A DNA stretch of 64,000 nt. It comes from Alloalcanivorax marinus (GTDB lineage: Bacteria; Pseudomonadota; Gammaproteobacteria; Pseudomonadales; Alcanivoracaceae). Under the pieces are notes generated by a model, which worked only from the letters and a program-made list of their open reading frames with translations, was not told where the DNA came from and made no database searches. Where the stretch lies: the NCBI RefSeq assembly GCF_016785095.1, contig NZ_JAEKJB010000008.1:434001-498000 (forward strand), written 5' to 3'. Of this stretch, positions 26,707 to 35,661 are shown in pieces. Within the stretch, counting starts at the first letter, position 1; every line of letters starts with the position of its first letter. The position numbers and the translations under genes are program-made.

Positions 26707-27060
26707 ATGGATATAGGTGGCATTCTCAAGGAACGGCGCCAGCGCCGGGAAGAAACCCTCGAAGAGGTGGCGTACCGGGCCGGTACGGACGCGGGCAATC
26801 TGTCGCGCATCGAACGCAACCGTCAGGACGTGTCCGTGCAGCGTCTGGGGCGCCTGTGCGCGGCCCTGGAGATGTCGCTCACCGAGCTGTTCGAGGAACT
26901 GGAGGGGCGTTCCAGAACGCCCCATCTCCGCGACCCGGCCAGCGCCTTCGACAAGGAAACCCGCGAGCTGATCAGCATCGTTTCCGCGCTGACGCCGTCG
27001 CGGCGGCGATTGCTTATGCGCATTGCCGAGGACATTCGCGACAGCAAGGGATTGTCGTGA
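26707..27060 (+). CDS. XRE-family helix-turn-helix regulator (copy 2)
   Basis: A 117-residue protein. Its first about 65 residues are strikingly similar to copy 1: both read DIGG-L-ERR-----TL--VA-RA-TD-GNLSRIERN-Q--SV-R---LC-AL. The C-terminal part differs and carries a helix-rich segment (ELISIVSALTPSRRRLLMRIAEDI). The frame is open from 26644, but the ATG at 26707 aligns with copy 1 and lies downstream of the operator candidate. The two copies probably arose by tandem duplication and then diverged in their C-termini. Confidence 0.85.
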   Translation: MDIGGILKERRQRREETLEEVAYRAGTDAGNLSRIERNRQDVSVQRLGRLCAALEMSLTELFEELEGRSRTPHLRDPASAFDKETRELISIVSALTPSRRRLLMRIAEDIRDSKGLS

Positions 27061-27064
27061 ACGG

Positions 27065-27083
27065 GCGCGCCGTTCAGGCGCGC
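27065..27083. terminator. GC-rich hairpin between convergent XRE2 and folA
   Basis: Arms GCGCGCC (27065-27071) and GGCGCGC (27077-27083) flank a 5-base loop that contains the folA stop. There is no T-run, so terminator activity is uncertain. Confidence 0.3.
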
Positions 27084-27583
27084 TGGTAAATCACGAAGGA
27101 ATAATCGTAGGGGTTGGGCCCTTCGGCCTGGAAATCATCCCGACCGATTTCCCGCCATTGCGCCGCGTCCAGCACCGGAAAATAGGTGTCGCCGGGCACC
27201 TCGGCGTGCACTTCGGTGAGGTAGAGCCGATCCGCCCGGGGCAGCGCCAGGGCGTAAATCTGCGCACCACCGATCACCACTACTTCATCCTGGCCATCGA
27301 TGTGGGCAACGTGCCCGGCCAGCTCCAACGCCTGGTCCAGAGTCTCCACCACCTTCGCGCCTTCCGCCTGGTAGTCCGGCTGGCGGCTGATCACGATATT
27401 GGTACGCCCCGGCAGAGGCCGTTTCAGCGATTCCCAGGTGTTGCGGCCCATGACGATGGGTTTTCCCAGGGTGACCTGCTTGAAGTACTTGAGGTCGTTG
27501 GGCAGGTACCAGGGCAGTTTGTTGTCGCGGCCGATGACGTTATTGCTGGCCTTGGCGGCCATCATCGCCAGACGAATGCTCAT
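27074..27583 (-). CDS. folA: Dihydrofolate reductase
   Basis: Reduces dihydrofolate to tetrahydrofolate with NADPH. The 169-residue protein has the expected N-terminal strand and Met20-like loop (SNNVIGRDNKLPWYLPNDLKYFK, with the catalytic Asp in PNDLKYF), then PIVMGRNTWESL and VVVIGGAQIYA. The ATG at 27583 is chosen because GAGGAG precedes it; the frame is open further upstream. It lies 25 bases downstream of thyA on the same strand, which makes functional sense because ThyA produces the dihydrofolate that FolA recycles. Confidence 0.96.
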   Translation of the reverse strand: MSIRLAMMAAKASNNVIGRDNKLPWYLPNDLKYFKQVTLGKPIVMGRNTWESLKRPLPGRTNIVISRQPDYQAEGAKVVETLDQALELAGHVAHIDGQDEVVVIGGAQIYALALPRADRLYLTEVHAEVPGDTYFPVLDAAQWREIGRDDFQAEGPNPYDYSFVIYQRA

Positions 27584-27608
27584 TGGGTCTCCTCGTGGCC
27601 GACAGCGG

Positions 27609-28442
27609 TCAGACCGCGACCGGCGCCTTGATGTGCGAGTGTGGATCGTAGCCTTCCAGGGTGAAATCCTCATAGCGGAACGCATACAGGTCCTTCACCG
27701 CCGGGTTGAGCTTCATGCGTGGCAACGGCCGGGGTTCGCGGGCCAGTTGCCGATCCGCCTGCTCCAGGTGATTGCTGTAGAGATGGGCGTCCCCCAGGGT
27801 ATGCACGAAATCACCGGGCCGCAGATCGCAAACCTGGGCGATCATCAGCGTCAGCAGTGCGTAGGAGGCGATATTGAAGGGCACGCCGAGAAAGATGTCG
27901 CCACTGCGCTGGTAAAGCTGACAACTGAGCTTGCCGTCGGCCACATAGAATTGGAACAGACAGTGACACGGTGGCAGCGCCTGCCGCCCCATGGCCGCGT
28001 TCTCCCTGGGCGACAGGCGCGGGTCCGGCAGCACCGCCGGGTTCCAGGCGCTCACCACCAGGCGGCGGGAATCCGGGTTGCGGCGAATCTCGGCGAGTAC
28101 CTCATCGATCTGGTCGATGACGGCGCCATCGGCGGTGGGCCAGCAACGCCACTGCTCACCGTACACCGGCCCCAGATCACCGTCCTCGGTGGCCCATTCA
28201 TCCCAGATGCTGACGCCGTTTTCCTTCAGGTAGCCGATATTGGTGTCACCGGACAGGAACCACAGCAGCTCATGGATGATGGATTTCAGATGCACTTTCT
28301 TGGTGGTCACCAGCGGGAAACCGTGGGCCAGATTGAAACGCATCTGGTGGCCGAACAGGGCACGGGTGCCGGTGCCGGTGCGATCGCCCTTGATCACGCC
28401 CTCATAACGGGCGGTGCGGAGCAGGTCCAGGTATTGCTTCAT
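27609..28442 (-). CDS. thyA: Thymidylate synthase
   Basis: Methylates dUMP to dTMP using methylene-tetrahydrofolate. The 277-residue protein contains the active-site cysteine in [11 protein letters not shown], the phosphate-binding RTGTGT loop near the N-terminus ([13 protein letters not shown]), and the conserved [17 protein letters not shown] segment [17 protein letters not shown]. The ATG at 28442 has AAGGAAG at 7-base spacing. The gene begins 4 bases after the lgt stop, so lgt-thyA-folA is one operon, as in many gammaproteobacteria. Confidence 0.97.
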   Translation of the reverse strand: MKQYLDLLRTARYEGVIKGDRTGTGTRALFGHQMRFNLAHGFPLVTTKKVHLKSIIHELLWFLSGDTNIGYLKENGVSIWDEWATEDGDLGPVYGEQWRCWPTADGAVIDQIDEVLAEIRRNPDSRRLVVSAWNPAVLPDPRLSPRENAAMGRQALPPCHCLFQFYVADGKLSCQLYQRSGDIFLGVPFNIASYALLTLMIAQVCDLRPGDFVHTLGDAHLYSNHLEQADRQLAREPRPLPRMKLNPAVKDLYAFRYEDFTLEGYDPHSHIKAPVAV

Positions 28443-28446
28443 GCCA

Positions 28447-29250
28447 TTACTTCCTTGCCGGGGCCGCCCGGTCATCGTGCCGGTAGGCCCAGAACATCAG
28501 GGCGGCGCCGAGGATGATCATCGGGATGCTGAGCAGCATGCCCATGGTCAGCCAGCCGCCGGCCAGGTAGCCGATGTGCGCGTCGGGCTCGCGGAAAAAC
28601 TCCACGAAGGTGCGGGCCAGCCCATAGCCCAGGCCAAACAGCCCGGTGACGGCGCCCGCCGCGCGCGGGCGGGCGGAATAGAACCACAGCACCAGGAACA
28701 GCACCACACCCTCGAGCAGGAATTCATAGAGCTGCGAAGGGTGGCGCGGCACGCCCATGGGATCGGCGGGAAAGACCATGGCCCAGGGTACATCCGCCGG
28801 GTGGCCCCACAACTCGCCGTTGATAAAGTTACCCAGGCGACCGGCGCCCAAACCGATCGGGACCACCGGCACGGCGTAGTCGGCGACGCTGAAATAACGC
28901 TTGCCGAATTTGCGCGCCAGCAGCCAGAACGCCACCAGCACGCCCAGGGCGCCGCCGTGGAAACTCATGCCGCCGGTCCAGATCTCGAACAGCCACAGCG
29001 GGTCGTCCAGGAACTTGCCGAAATTATAGAACAGCACATAGCCGACCCGACCGCCGAGGATCACCCCCAGCGCCACGTAGAACACCAGGTCGCTGACCTG
29101 CTCCCGGGTCCAGCCGCTGTCCGGGCGACCGGCGCGATGGCGCAGCAGCCACCAGCCCCCCACGAAACCCACCAGGTACATCAGGCCATACCAGTGAATC
29201 TGCAGGGGGCCGATGGCCAGCGCCACCGGATCGATACGGGGAAACTCCAT
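28447..29250 (-). CDS. lgt: Phosphatidylglycerol:prolipoprotein diacylglyceryl transferase
   Basis: The inner-membrane enzyme that attaches diacylglycerol to the lipobox cysteine of prolipoproteins, such as LptM and the sugar dehydrogenase in this window. The 267-residue protein has about seven membrane segments, the HGG motif in [11 protein letters not shown], the Lgt signature [13 protein letters not shown], and a conserved arginine/tyrosine-rich end. It leads the lgt-thyA-folA operon and starts 29 bases downstream of the TauE-family gene. Confidence 0.96.
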   Translation of the reverse strand: MEFPRIDPVALAIGPLQIHWYGLMYLVGFVGGWWLLRHRAGRPDSGWTREQVSDLVFYVALGVILGGRVGYVLFYNFGKFLDDPLWLFEIWTGGMSFHGGALGVLVAFWLLARKFGKRYFSVADYAVPVVPIGLGAGRLGNFINGELWGHPADVPWAMVFPADPMGVPRHPSQLYEFLLEGVVLFLVLWFYSARPRAAGAVTGLFGLGYGLARTFVEFFREPDAHIGYLAGGWLTMGMLLSIPMIILGAALMFWAYRHDDRAAPARK

Positions 29251-29279
29251 GCCTTTACTCCGTCAGGGCCGGCGGCCAC

Positions 29280-30083
29280 TCACAATAGCAGCTCCAGACC
29301 GATGGCGATCAGGAACAGCGCGAAGATACGTCGCAACAGGGCCGAGGGCAGGCGGTGGCTGAGCCGCGCGCCCACCTTGGCCATCGGAAAACTGGTCACC
29401 ACGATGGCCAGGGCGGCCGGCAAGTACACATATCCCAGGCTCCAGGGCGGCAATTCCGACCGCCCCCAGCCAGTGATCACGAATCCCAGACTGCCGGCCA
29501 GGGCGATGGGCAGCCCGCAGGCGGCGGAGATCGCCACCGCGTTCTGCATCGGCAGGCGGCACCAGGACAAAAACGGCACCGTCAGCGAACCGCCGCCAAT
29601 GCCGAACAGGCTGGAAATACCACCGATCAGCCCACCGGCGGCGGCCAGCCCGCCGGTGCCGGGCAGCCGTTCCGGCAGGTCCTCGCCCACCGGGGTCGCC
29701 GCCGGACGGCGCAGCAGCATCTGCAGCGCGATGACGATGGCGAAAAAGCCGAACAGCCGGGTCAGGGCCACGCCGGACAGGCGGTCGGCGACCACCGCGC
29801 CGATCAGTGCCCCTACCACGATGCCCCCGGCCAGCCGCCCGGCCACCGGCCAGCGCACATAGCCGGCTTTATGGTGAGCGCGCACGGAGCTGAGCGCGGT
29901 AACGATGATGGTCGCCAGGGAGGTGCCCACCGCCATTTGCGCCACGATCGCCTCGTCGAAGCCACGACCATGGAACAGGTAAATCAGCGGCGGCACGATC
30001 ACCACGCCGCCGCCCAGGCCCAGGGCGCCGCCCATCAGGCCGGCGGCGAGCCCGATCAGGGCGCAGATCAGCACTAGCGTCAT
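29280..30083 (-). CDS. Sulfite exporter TauE/SafE family permease
   Basis: A 267-residue integral membrane protein with about eight hydrophobic segments in two repeated halves. The two hallmark glycine-rich loops are GGALGLGGGVVIVPPL and GLIGGISSLFGIGGGSLTVPFL. The family exports sulfite, sulfoacetate or related anions; the substrate here is unknown. AGGGGA precedes the ATG. The gene is on the same strand as lgt and 29 bases upstream of it, so it may be co-transcribed with lgt-thyA-folA. Confidence 0.92.
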   Translation of the reverse strand: MTLVLICALIGLAAGLMGGALGLGGGVVIVPPLIYLFHGRGFDEAIVAQMAVGTSLATIIVTALSSVRAHHKAGYVRWPVAGRLAGGIVVGALIGAVVADRLSGVALTRLFGFFAIVIALQMLLRRPAATPVGEDLPERLPGTGGLAAAGGLIGGISSLFGIGGGSLTVPFLSWCRLPMQNAVAISAACGLPIALAGSLGFVITGWGRSELPPWSLGYVYLPAALAIVVTSFPMAKVGARLSHRLPSALLRRIFALFLIAIGLELLL

Positions 30084-30157
30084 GGATGTCCCCTGCCGGA
30101 AATGGCGGTTATGCTAGCAGGCCGTTTTGATCCTGTCCTATCCAGCGAAGTCTCCTT

Positions 30158-30913
30158 ATGTGCATCGTGCTGTTCGAGTGGCGCCCCGGCGCCGACACGC
30201 CCCTTACCGTGGCCGCCAACCGGGATGAATTCCACGCCCGTCCCACGGAGCCGGCGCGCTGGCGCGGCCAGGTCTTCCATGGCCTGGACCGCCGGGCCGG
30301 CGGCACCTGGCTGGGCATCCACCGGGCCGGGCGTTTCGCGGTGATCACCAATTTCCGGGAGCCGGTGGCCGAGCGTGGCGACGGCGAGCTGTCCCGGGGC
30401 CTGCTGCCCAGCGCCTTCCTGGAAAGCGAGGACACCCCGGAAGCGTTCTGCCGGGCCCTGACTGAACACCAGCACCATTACGCCGGCTTCAACCTGCTGG
30501 TGGGGGACCGCCAGGCGCTCTGGTATCTGAGCAACCGGGGCGCGCCGCCCCGGGCGGTGGCGCCGGGCGTGCACGGGCTGTCCAACGGTCTGCTGGACGA
30601 CCCCTGGCCCAAGGTGGAGCGCGGCAAGGCACGGCTGACGGCGGCCATCGCCGGGGGCGCCGACCTGGGTGCGCTGCTCGAGGTGGTGAACGATCGCCAC
30701 CAGCCGCCGGATTCAGCGTTGCCGGATACCGGCGTGAACCTGGCCCTGGAGCGCCTGGTGGCGCCGGTGTTCATTCAATCCCCGGAGTACGGCACCCGCG
30801 CCAGCTCGGCGGTGAAACTGCACGCCCACGGCGAGCCGGAAATGGCGGAACAAAGCTGGCGCCCGGACGGCAATCCCGACGGCCCGCCACGCTACAGCGC
30901 CGGTTCTCCGTAG
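30158..30913 (+). CDS. NRDE (TANGO2-like) family protein
   Basis: A 251-residue protein starting with the family signature MCIVLFEW and containing AANRDEFHARPT, the NRDE motif, then GGTWLGIHRAGRFAVITNFRE. The N-terminal Cys2 resembles an Ntn-hydrolase-like nucleophile. TANGO2-related proteins have been linked to heme or lipid handling in other organisms; the bacterial role is unsettled. It is transcribed on its own between the TauE-family gene and ptsP. Its TAG stop overlaps a REP-like repeat. Confidence 0.9.
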   Translation: MCIVLFEWRPGADTPLTVAANRDEFHARPTEPARWRGQVFHGLDRRAGGTWLGIHRAGRFAVITNFREPVAERGDGELSRGLLPSAFLESEDTPEAFCRALTEHQHHYAGFNLLVGDRQALWYLSNRGAPPRAVAPGVHGLSNGLLDDPWPKVERGKARLTAAIAGGADLGALLEVVNDRHQPPDSALPDTGVNLALERLVAPVFIQSPEYGTRASSAVKLHAHGEPEMAEQSWRPDGNPDGPPRYSAGSP

Positions 30914-30927
30914 GAGCGGCCGGGCGG
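30910..30927 (+). repeat. REP-like half element at the NRDE gene end
   Basis: GTAGGAGCGGCCGGGCGG is identical over 18 bases to 63729-63746, which lies 32.8 kb away in a different intergenic gap. It contains the REP head but a different second half from the 17938 copy, suggesting a subfamily. It spans the NRDE stop codon. Confidence 0.6.
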
Positions 30928-30935
30928 CGGTTCTT

Positions 30936-33206
30936 TCAGGCGGCCTTGCGGTGGCGGATCAGGTCGCCCAGGCCCACCTTGGTGAGCTGCAGGTCCAGGT
31001 AGGAAGCGATCACCTCGCCGTTGTCCATGGCCAGCACCTCGTTGAGCAACTGGCGCAGGAAGCCCATGTTCACCTGACGCACCGCCGCCTTCACCCGCAG
31101 CAGGTTGGAGGCGTTCATGGACAGGGTGTCGTAGCCCATGGCCAGCAACAGCAGGGCGGTACTCGGGTCGCCGGCCATTTCGCCACACACCGACACCGGC
31201 TTGCCCTCCTCGTGGGCCTGCTCGACCACATGCAGCAGGGCGTGCAGCACCGCCGGATGGCAGGAGTTGTAGAGGTCGGACACCTGCCGGTTATTACGAT
31301 CCACCGCCAGCAGATACTGGGTCAGGTCGTTGGTGCCCACGGACAGAAAATCGACCCGCTGGGCCAGGGCCCGGGCCTGGTACACCGAGGCGGGCACCTC
31401 GATCATCACGCCCACCGGGGGCATCGCCACGTCCACCCCTTCCTCGCGCACTTCCAGCCAGGCCCGGTGGATCAGGTGCTGGGCTTCCTCGGCCTCGATC
31501 ACGCTGGTGATCATGGGCAGCATGATGCGCAGGTTATCCAGCCCCTCGGCGGCCTTGAGCATGGCGCGCACCTGCACGATGAAGATTTCCGGGTGGTCCA
31601 GGGTCAGGCGGATGCCGCGCCAGCCGAGGAACGGGTTTTCCTCCTCGATGGGGAAGTAACTGAGCGCCTTGTCGCCGCCCACGTCCAGGGTGCGCATGGT
31701 CACCGGGTGCGGGGCGAAGGCGGACAGCTGCTCGCGGTAAATCAAACGCTGCTCTTCCTCCGAAGGAAAGCGGTCGCGCACCATGAAGGGAATCTCGGTG
31801 CGGTACAGGCCGACGCCTTCCGCGCCACGCTCGATGGAGCGGTTGATGTCCGTCATCAGACCGGTGTTCACCTGCAAACGAATGCGCTCGCCGTCCTCGG
31901 TTTGCGCCGGCAGGTCGCGGAGTTTTTCCAGGCCCGCCTGCAGGTGGCGTTCCTCGGCGATGATTTCCTGGAACTGCTCCTTGAGTTCCGCCGAGGCGTT
32001 GGCGATCACGCGGCCGCGAAAGCCATCGACGATCAGTTCCTTGCCATCCAGCTTCTTGAGCGGCAGATTCTGCGCGCCCACCACGGTGGGAATGCCCATG
32101 GCCCGCGCCACGATGGCCATGTGCGAGTTGCGCGAGCCGCGCGTGGTGGCGATGCCGACGATGTTCTCCTGGGGCAGCTCCATGAGCATCGGCGCGGACA
32201 CGTCGTCACCCAGCAGGATGCAGTGCTCCGGGAAGGTGATACGGCGCCGGCTGCGGCTTTGCAGCTGCCCCAGGACCCGCCGCCCCAGGTCGCGCACATC
32301 GGCGGCCCGCTCCCGCAGGTAGGGATCGTCCATCATCTCGAAGTTGTGCACATGGGCGTCCACCACCGTGCGCAGGGCGCCCTGGGCCCACTGGCCCTCG
32401 CGAATCCTGGCCACCACCTCGGCGGGCAGGGCATGGCGGTCGAGCATGCGCAGGTACACATCGAACAGAGCCTGCTCCTCGGCGCCCAGGGTGGTTTTGG
32501 CCCGCTCCGCCAGGTCGCGGATTTCCTGGCGCACCCGCACCAGGGCTTCGTCGAGCAGGGCGATCTCGGCGCTGATGTCCTCCGGTTCCCGGTCCGGCAC
32601 CGCGGACAGATCCGCCTCCGGAAACAACAGCACGCCGGTGCCGATGGCCGCGCCGGAAGCGCCGGGCTGGCCATCATGGAAACTGGGCAGGTCCTCGTGG
32701 GCATCGAGCTGTTCGAACAGTACGCCGGAGGCATGGGCATGGGCGATCACCGCCGACAACTGGGCGGAAATGGTGATCAGGAAAGCTTCCTCGCTCTGGT
32801 CGAAGCGGCGGGCGTCGCGCTGCTGCACCACCAGGATGCCCAGCACCTTGCCATGGTGCATCACCGGCACGCCCAGGAAGGCATGGAACGGGTCCTCGCC
32901 GGTCTCCGCCAGATAATGGAACTTGGGGTGGGCAAAGGCGTCTTCCAGGTTGATCGGCTCCTCACGCAGCCCTACCTGCCCCACCAGACCTTCGGAAAAA
33001 CCCAGGCTGACCCGCCCCACCGCCTCGCGCTTGAGGCCTTCGGAGGCCATCAGCACGTAACGCTCCTCGGTGTTGTCACGCAAATAAATGGAACACACCT
33101 CGGTGCCCATGGCATCGCGCACCCGCTGGGCCATCAGGTCCAGGGCGGAGCGGATGTCCGGCGCGTTGTTCACTTCCTGCACGATGCGCCGCAGGGTGTC
33201 GAGCAT
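30936..33206 (-). CDS. ptsP: PEP-protein phosphotransferase PtsP (EI-Ntr)
   Basis: First enzyme of the nitrogen-type phosphotransfer chain. It autophosphorylates with PEP and passes phosphate to NPr. The 756-residue protein has an N-terminal GAF domain (about 1-165). The PTS enzyme I core follows: the phosphorylated His362 in RGSRNSHMAIVAR, the PEP-binding region ALSYFPIEEENPFLGWRGIR, and the C-terminal catalytic cysteine in VSVCGEMAGD. Length matches other PtsP proteins. It is 33 bases downstream of rppH on the same strand, the E. coli-like arrangement, with lgt-thyA displaced by two intervening genes. Confidence 0.96.
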   Translation of the reverse strand: MLDTLRRIVQEVNNAPDIRSALDLMAQRVRDAMGTEVCSIYLRDNTEERYVLMASEGLKREAVGRVSLGFSEGLVGQVGLREEPINLEDAFAHPKFHYLAETGEDPFHAFLGVPVMHHGKVLGILVVQQRDARRFDQSEEAFLITISAQLSAVIAHAHASGVLFEQLDAHEDLPSFHDGQPGASGAAIGTGVLLFPEADLSAVPDREPEDISAEIALLDEALVRVRQEIRDLAERAKTTLGAEEQALFDVYLRMLDRHALPAEVVARIREGQWAQGALRTVVDAHVHNFEMMDDPYLRERAADVRDLGRRVLGQLQSRSRRRITFPEHCILLGDDVSAPMLMELPQENIVGIATTRGSRNSHMAIVARAMGIPTVVGAQNLPLKKLDGKELIVDGFRGRVIANASAELKEQFQEIIAEERHLQAGLEKLRDLPAQTEDGERIRLQVNTGLMTDINRSIERGAEGVGLYRTEIPFMVRDRFPSEEEQRLIYREQLSAFAPHPVTMRTLDVGGDKALSYFPIEEENPFLGWRGIRLTLDHPEIFIVQVRAMLKAAEGLDNLRIMLPMITSVIEAEEAQHLIHRAWLEVREEGVDVAMPPVGVMIEVPASVYQARALAQRVDFLSVGTNDLTQYLLAVDRNNRQVSDLYNSCHPAVLHALLHVVEQAHEEGKPVSVCGEMAGDPSTALLLLAMGYDTLSMNASNLLRVKAAVRQVNMGFLRQLLNEVLAMDNGEVIASYLDLQLTKVGLGDLIRHRKAA

Positions 33207-33239
33207 GGGCGATATTCTCCTTTGTGATCGGGATGGCCG

Positions 33240-33734
33240 CTAGCGGCGGCCACGTAAGGCCGGTGCCAACTCGCGCAGCGCCCGGGCATAGACGCCACGC
33301 TTGAAGTGCACCACCTTGCGGATCGGGTACCAGTAGTTTACCCACCGCCAGTCCTGAAATTCCGGCGCCGGTGAACGAGCCAGATCAATGGCTTCATCGG
33401 CGGCGTCGAGCCGCAACAAAAACCACTTCTGGCGCTGTCCGATGCACACCGGGCGGTTACGCGGCGGGCGCAGGAAGCGGCGCGGCAAACGGTAGGTGAG
33501 CCAGCCCTCGGTGGTGGCGAGCACACTGACGTGCTCGCGCAACAGGCCGGTTTCCTCTTCCAGTTCCCTGAACAGGGTGTCCTCGGGGCTTTCGCCGGGC
33601 ATCATGCCGCCCTGGGGAAACTGCCAGGCATCCCGGTTGCCGATGCGGCGGCCCCAGAACACCCGGCCATCCGGGCCGGCGATCACGATGCCAACGTTAA
33701 GCCGATATCCTTTCTCGTCGATGATGCCTGTCAT
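33240..33734 (-). CDS. rppH: RNA pyrophosphohydrolase
   Basis: Removes pyrophosphate from the 5' end of mRNAs, which starts RNase E-dependent decay. The 164-residue Nudix protein begins MTGIIDEKGYRLNVGIVIAG and carries the Nudix box from GGMMPGESPEDTLFRELEEE onward, plus the RppH-typical WQFPQGG and FKRGVY segments. The frame is open upstream to 33812; ATG at 33734 matches the family N-terminus. ptsP follows after 33 bases. Confidence 0.95.
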   Translation of the reverse strand: MTGIIDEKGYRLNVGIVIAGPDGRVFWGRRIGNRDAWQFPQGGMMPGESPEDTLFRELEEETGLLREHVSVLATTEGWLTYRLPRRFLRPPRNRPVCIGQRQKWFLLRLDAADEAIDLARSPAPEFQDWRWVNYWYPIRKVVHFKRGVYARALRELAPALRGRR

Positions 33735-33906
33735 TGCCTTCAATCCCATGGCGCGGCACGGGGCGGGCGAGAAATCGCCAAGCCCAGCCGTACAGGCGCG
33801 CAATGCTCCCATTAAACCTTGTCGGCCCGGCGCCGATCAATCGACTGCCAACCACGGGCCGCTCTGGTAAGCTACGGCGCGCACGCGAATACCGGGAGTT
33901 GCTGCG

Positions 33907-34587
33907 ATGACACTGGCCATTTTTGACCTCGACAATACGCTGATCGCCGGCGATTCCGACCACCAGTGGGGGGATTTTCTGGTCCGCCGCGGCGAGGTGG
34001 ACGCCGAGCGCTACCAGGCGGCCAACGACCGCTTCTATCAGGACTACCTGGACGGCAGTCTGGACATCCTGGCCTATCAGGAGTTCGTGCTCTCGGAACT
34101 CAAGAAGCGCCCGCTGGAAGAGCTGGATGCTCTGCGCCAGGCCTTCATGGAGGAGGTTATCGACGCCCTCTGGCTGCCTCGCGCCGAAGCGCTGGTGGCC
34201 GACCATCGCGAACGCGGTCACACCCTGATGATCATCACCGCCACCAATGATTTCATCACCGCGCCAATCGCCGAGCGCCTGGGCGTGCCACACCTGATCG
34301 CCACCCGGGCGGAGCGGGACGGCGACGGCCTCTACACCGGCCGGGTGGCCGGCGTGCCCAGCTACCGCGAAGGCAAGGTGGAGCGCCTCGGCCACTGGCT
34401 CGACGCCCACGGCGAAAGCCTGGCGGGCAGCTGGTTCTACAGTGACTCGCACAACGATCTGCCCCTGCTCGGCAAAGTGGACCACCCGGTGGCGGTGGAC
34501 CCGGACCCGACCCTGGCGCGGGCCGCCCGGGAACGCGGCTGGCCGATTCTGTCGCTGCGCGACGAAACCGCCGGAGCCCTGTCGTGA
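33907..34587 (+). CDS. HAD-IB family phosphatase (SerB/CicA-like)
   Basis: A 226-residue HAD subfamily IB hydrolase: motif I LAIFDLDNTLIAGDSD, motif II HTLMIITATNDFI, the lysine of motif III in YREGKVERL and motif IV FYSDSHNDLPLL. Such enzymes dephosphorylate phosphoserine-like or lysophosphatidate-type substrates; the true substrate is unknown. GGGAGTTG precedes the ATG. Its TGA overlaps the GTG start of the next gene (34584-34587), implying coupling. The position next to rppH is also seen in Pseudomonas-type genomes, as far as I recall. Confidence 0.88.
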   Translation: MTLAIFDLDNTLIAGDSDHQWGDFLVRRGEVDAERYQAANDRFYQDYLDGSLDILAYQEFVLSELKKRPLEELDALRQAFMEEVIDALWLPRAEALVADHRERGHTLMIITATNDFITAPIAERLGVPHLIATRAERDGDGLYTGRVAGVPSYREGKVERLGHWLDAHGESLAGSWFYSDSHNDLPLLGKVDHPVAVDPDPTLARAARERGWPILSLRDETAGALS

Positions 34588-35645
34588 AACGGTGGCTGGG
34601 CCTGACCCTGGCGCTGGCCCTGGCGGCCTGCGACGCCCCGCAGCAGGAACCGGCGGCACCGGACACCCCGGACCAGGGTAGCCGCCAGGACCTCGCCGCG
34701 CCGGCCACCGCCACCCTGAGTGACGCGACCGGCGCCCGCGCCCTGGACGAACAGCACCAGGCCTGGCGGGAGGCCCTGGCCGCCCTGCTGGAACAACCGG
34801 ACGAGGACACCCTGGCCACCGCCCAGGGCGCCTGGGAGGGCCTGTACCGCGCCTTCAACCGCCACTGGCTGATGCTGGCCGCCGGTGCCTGCCAGCACGG
34901 CGAGCTGGACCGTCTGAACCGCCTCGATGCCTGGCCTTTCTACCCGGCCTACGTGGACGGCCTGCCCGCCTGGCCGGATTCCGGCATCGTCAACGACCCG
35001 GCCCTGGAACTGACCGCCGCCAGCCTGCGCCGGCAGCAGGGCGCCACCGCCGACGGCGAGGTGGCGCTGGGCTTTCAGCCGCTGCGCTTGCTGCTGGCCG
35101 GGGTGCCCGACGCGCCGCGTCAGGCGATGGACTTCCAGGCCGGCGCCGCCACCCCGACACCCACCACGGACGGAGGCGAAAGCGTCCCGGCGGTGGACGC
35201 CCCGGCACGCCGGCGTGACTACCTGCGGCTGGCCGGCGCGCAGCTTTCAAGGGATCTGAACGCGCTGGCCAAGGACGCACCGGTGGGGGCGGTCGCGCTG
35301 CGCTGCGCCCTGGGCCGGCTGGACCAACGCCTGGCGGCGCTGCAAGAGCAGCATGGCGCCACCGACCCGGAAGCGGGCCTCTATCTGCCGGCGCGCAGCA
35401 TCGAGATTATCGACGCCGCCCAACCCGACGCGGCGCTGGCACAACTGGCCGCCGAGGCCAACGGTCCGCTCCGCCAGGCCCTGGAGGCCAGCCGGCCCGG
35501 TTTCCAGGCCGCCCTTGGGAAGGCCGTGGAACAGGGGGACTGGGCCCCGATGCACGCCTGGCTCAGCCAGGACGGCGACCAGGGTGGGAACGGCGAGGAA
35601 GAAGCGGGCGGCGGCATCAGCCCCGCCGCCGCGGTTCGCGGCTAG
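34584..35645 (+). CDS. Imelysin-like (M75-type) lipoprotein with degenerate metal motif
   Basis: A predicted lipoprotein of 353 residues: the lipobox LAAC gives Cys16, followed by a Pro/Ala-rich linker. The middle shows an imelysin-like pattern: a helix with AFNRHWLMLAAG, then RLDAWPFYPAYVDGL, and GFQPLRLLLAG. That last segment aligns with the GxHxxEyLLxG site of imelysin/EfeO-type proteins, but the His and Glu are replaced. Family members work in periplasmic iron handling. The C-terminus ends in a Gly/Ala-rich tail. It starts with GTG overlapping the HAD gene stop. The identification is moderately confident because sequence drift is considerable. Confidence 0.65.
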   Translation: MKRWLGLTLALALAACDAPQQEPAAPDTPDQGSRQDLAAPATATLSDATGARALDEQHQAWREALAALLEQPDEDTLATAQGAWEGLYRAFNRHWLMLAAGACQHGELDRLNRLDAWPFYPAYVDGLPAWPDSGIVNDPALELTAASLRRQQGATADGEVALGFQPLRLLLAGVPDAPRQAMDFQAGAATPTPTTDGGESVPAVDAPARRRDYLRLAGAQLSRDLNALAKDAPVGAVALRCALGRLDQRLAALQEQHGATDPEAGLYLPARSIEIIDAAQPDAALAQLAAEANGPLRQALEASRPGFQAALGKAVEQGDWAPMHAWLSQDGDQGGNGEEEAGGGISPAAAVRG

Positions 35646-35661
35646 CCCACGACGCGAGCGG

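Noticed and set aside
30951..33227. 758-codon open frame on the plus strand antisense to ptsP
   Set aside because: It exactly shadows ptsP, its product is His/Gly/Val-rich with no recognisable domain, and high-GC coding DNA routinely leaves such antisense frames open.
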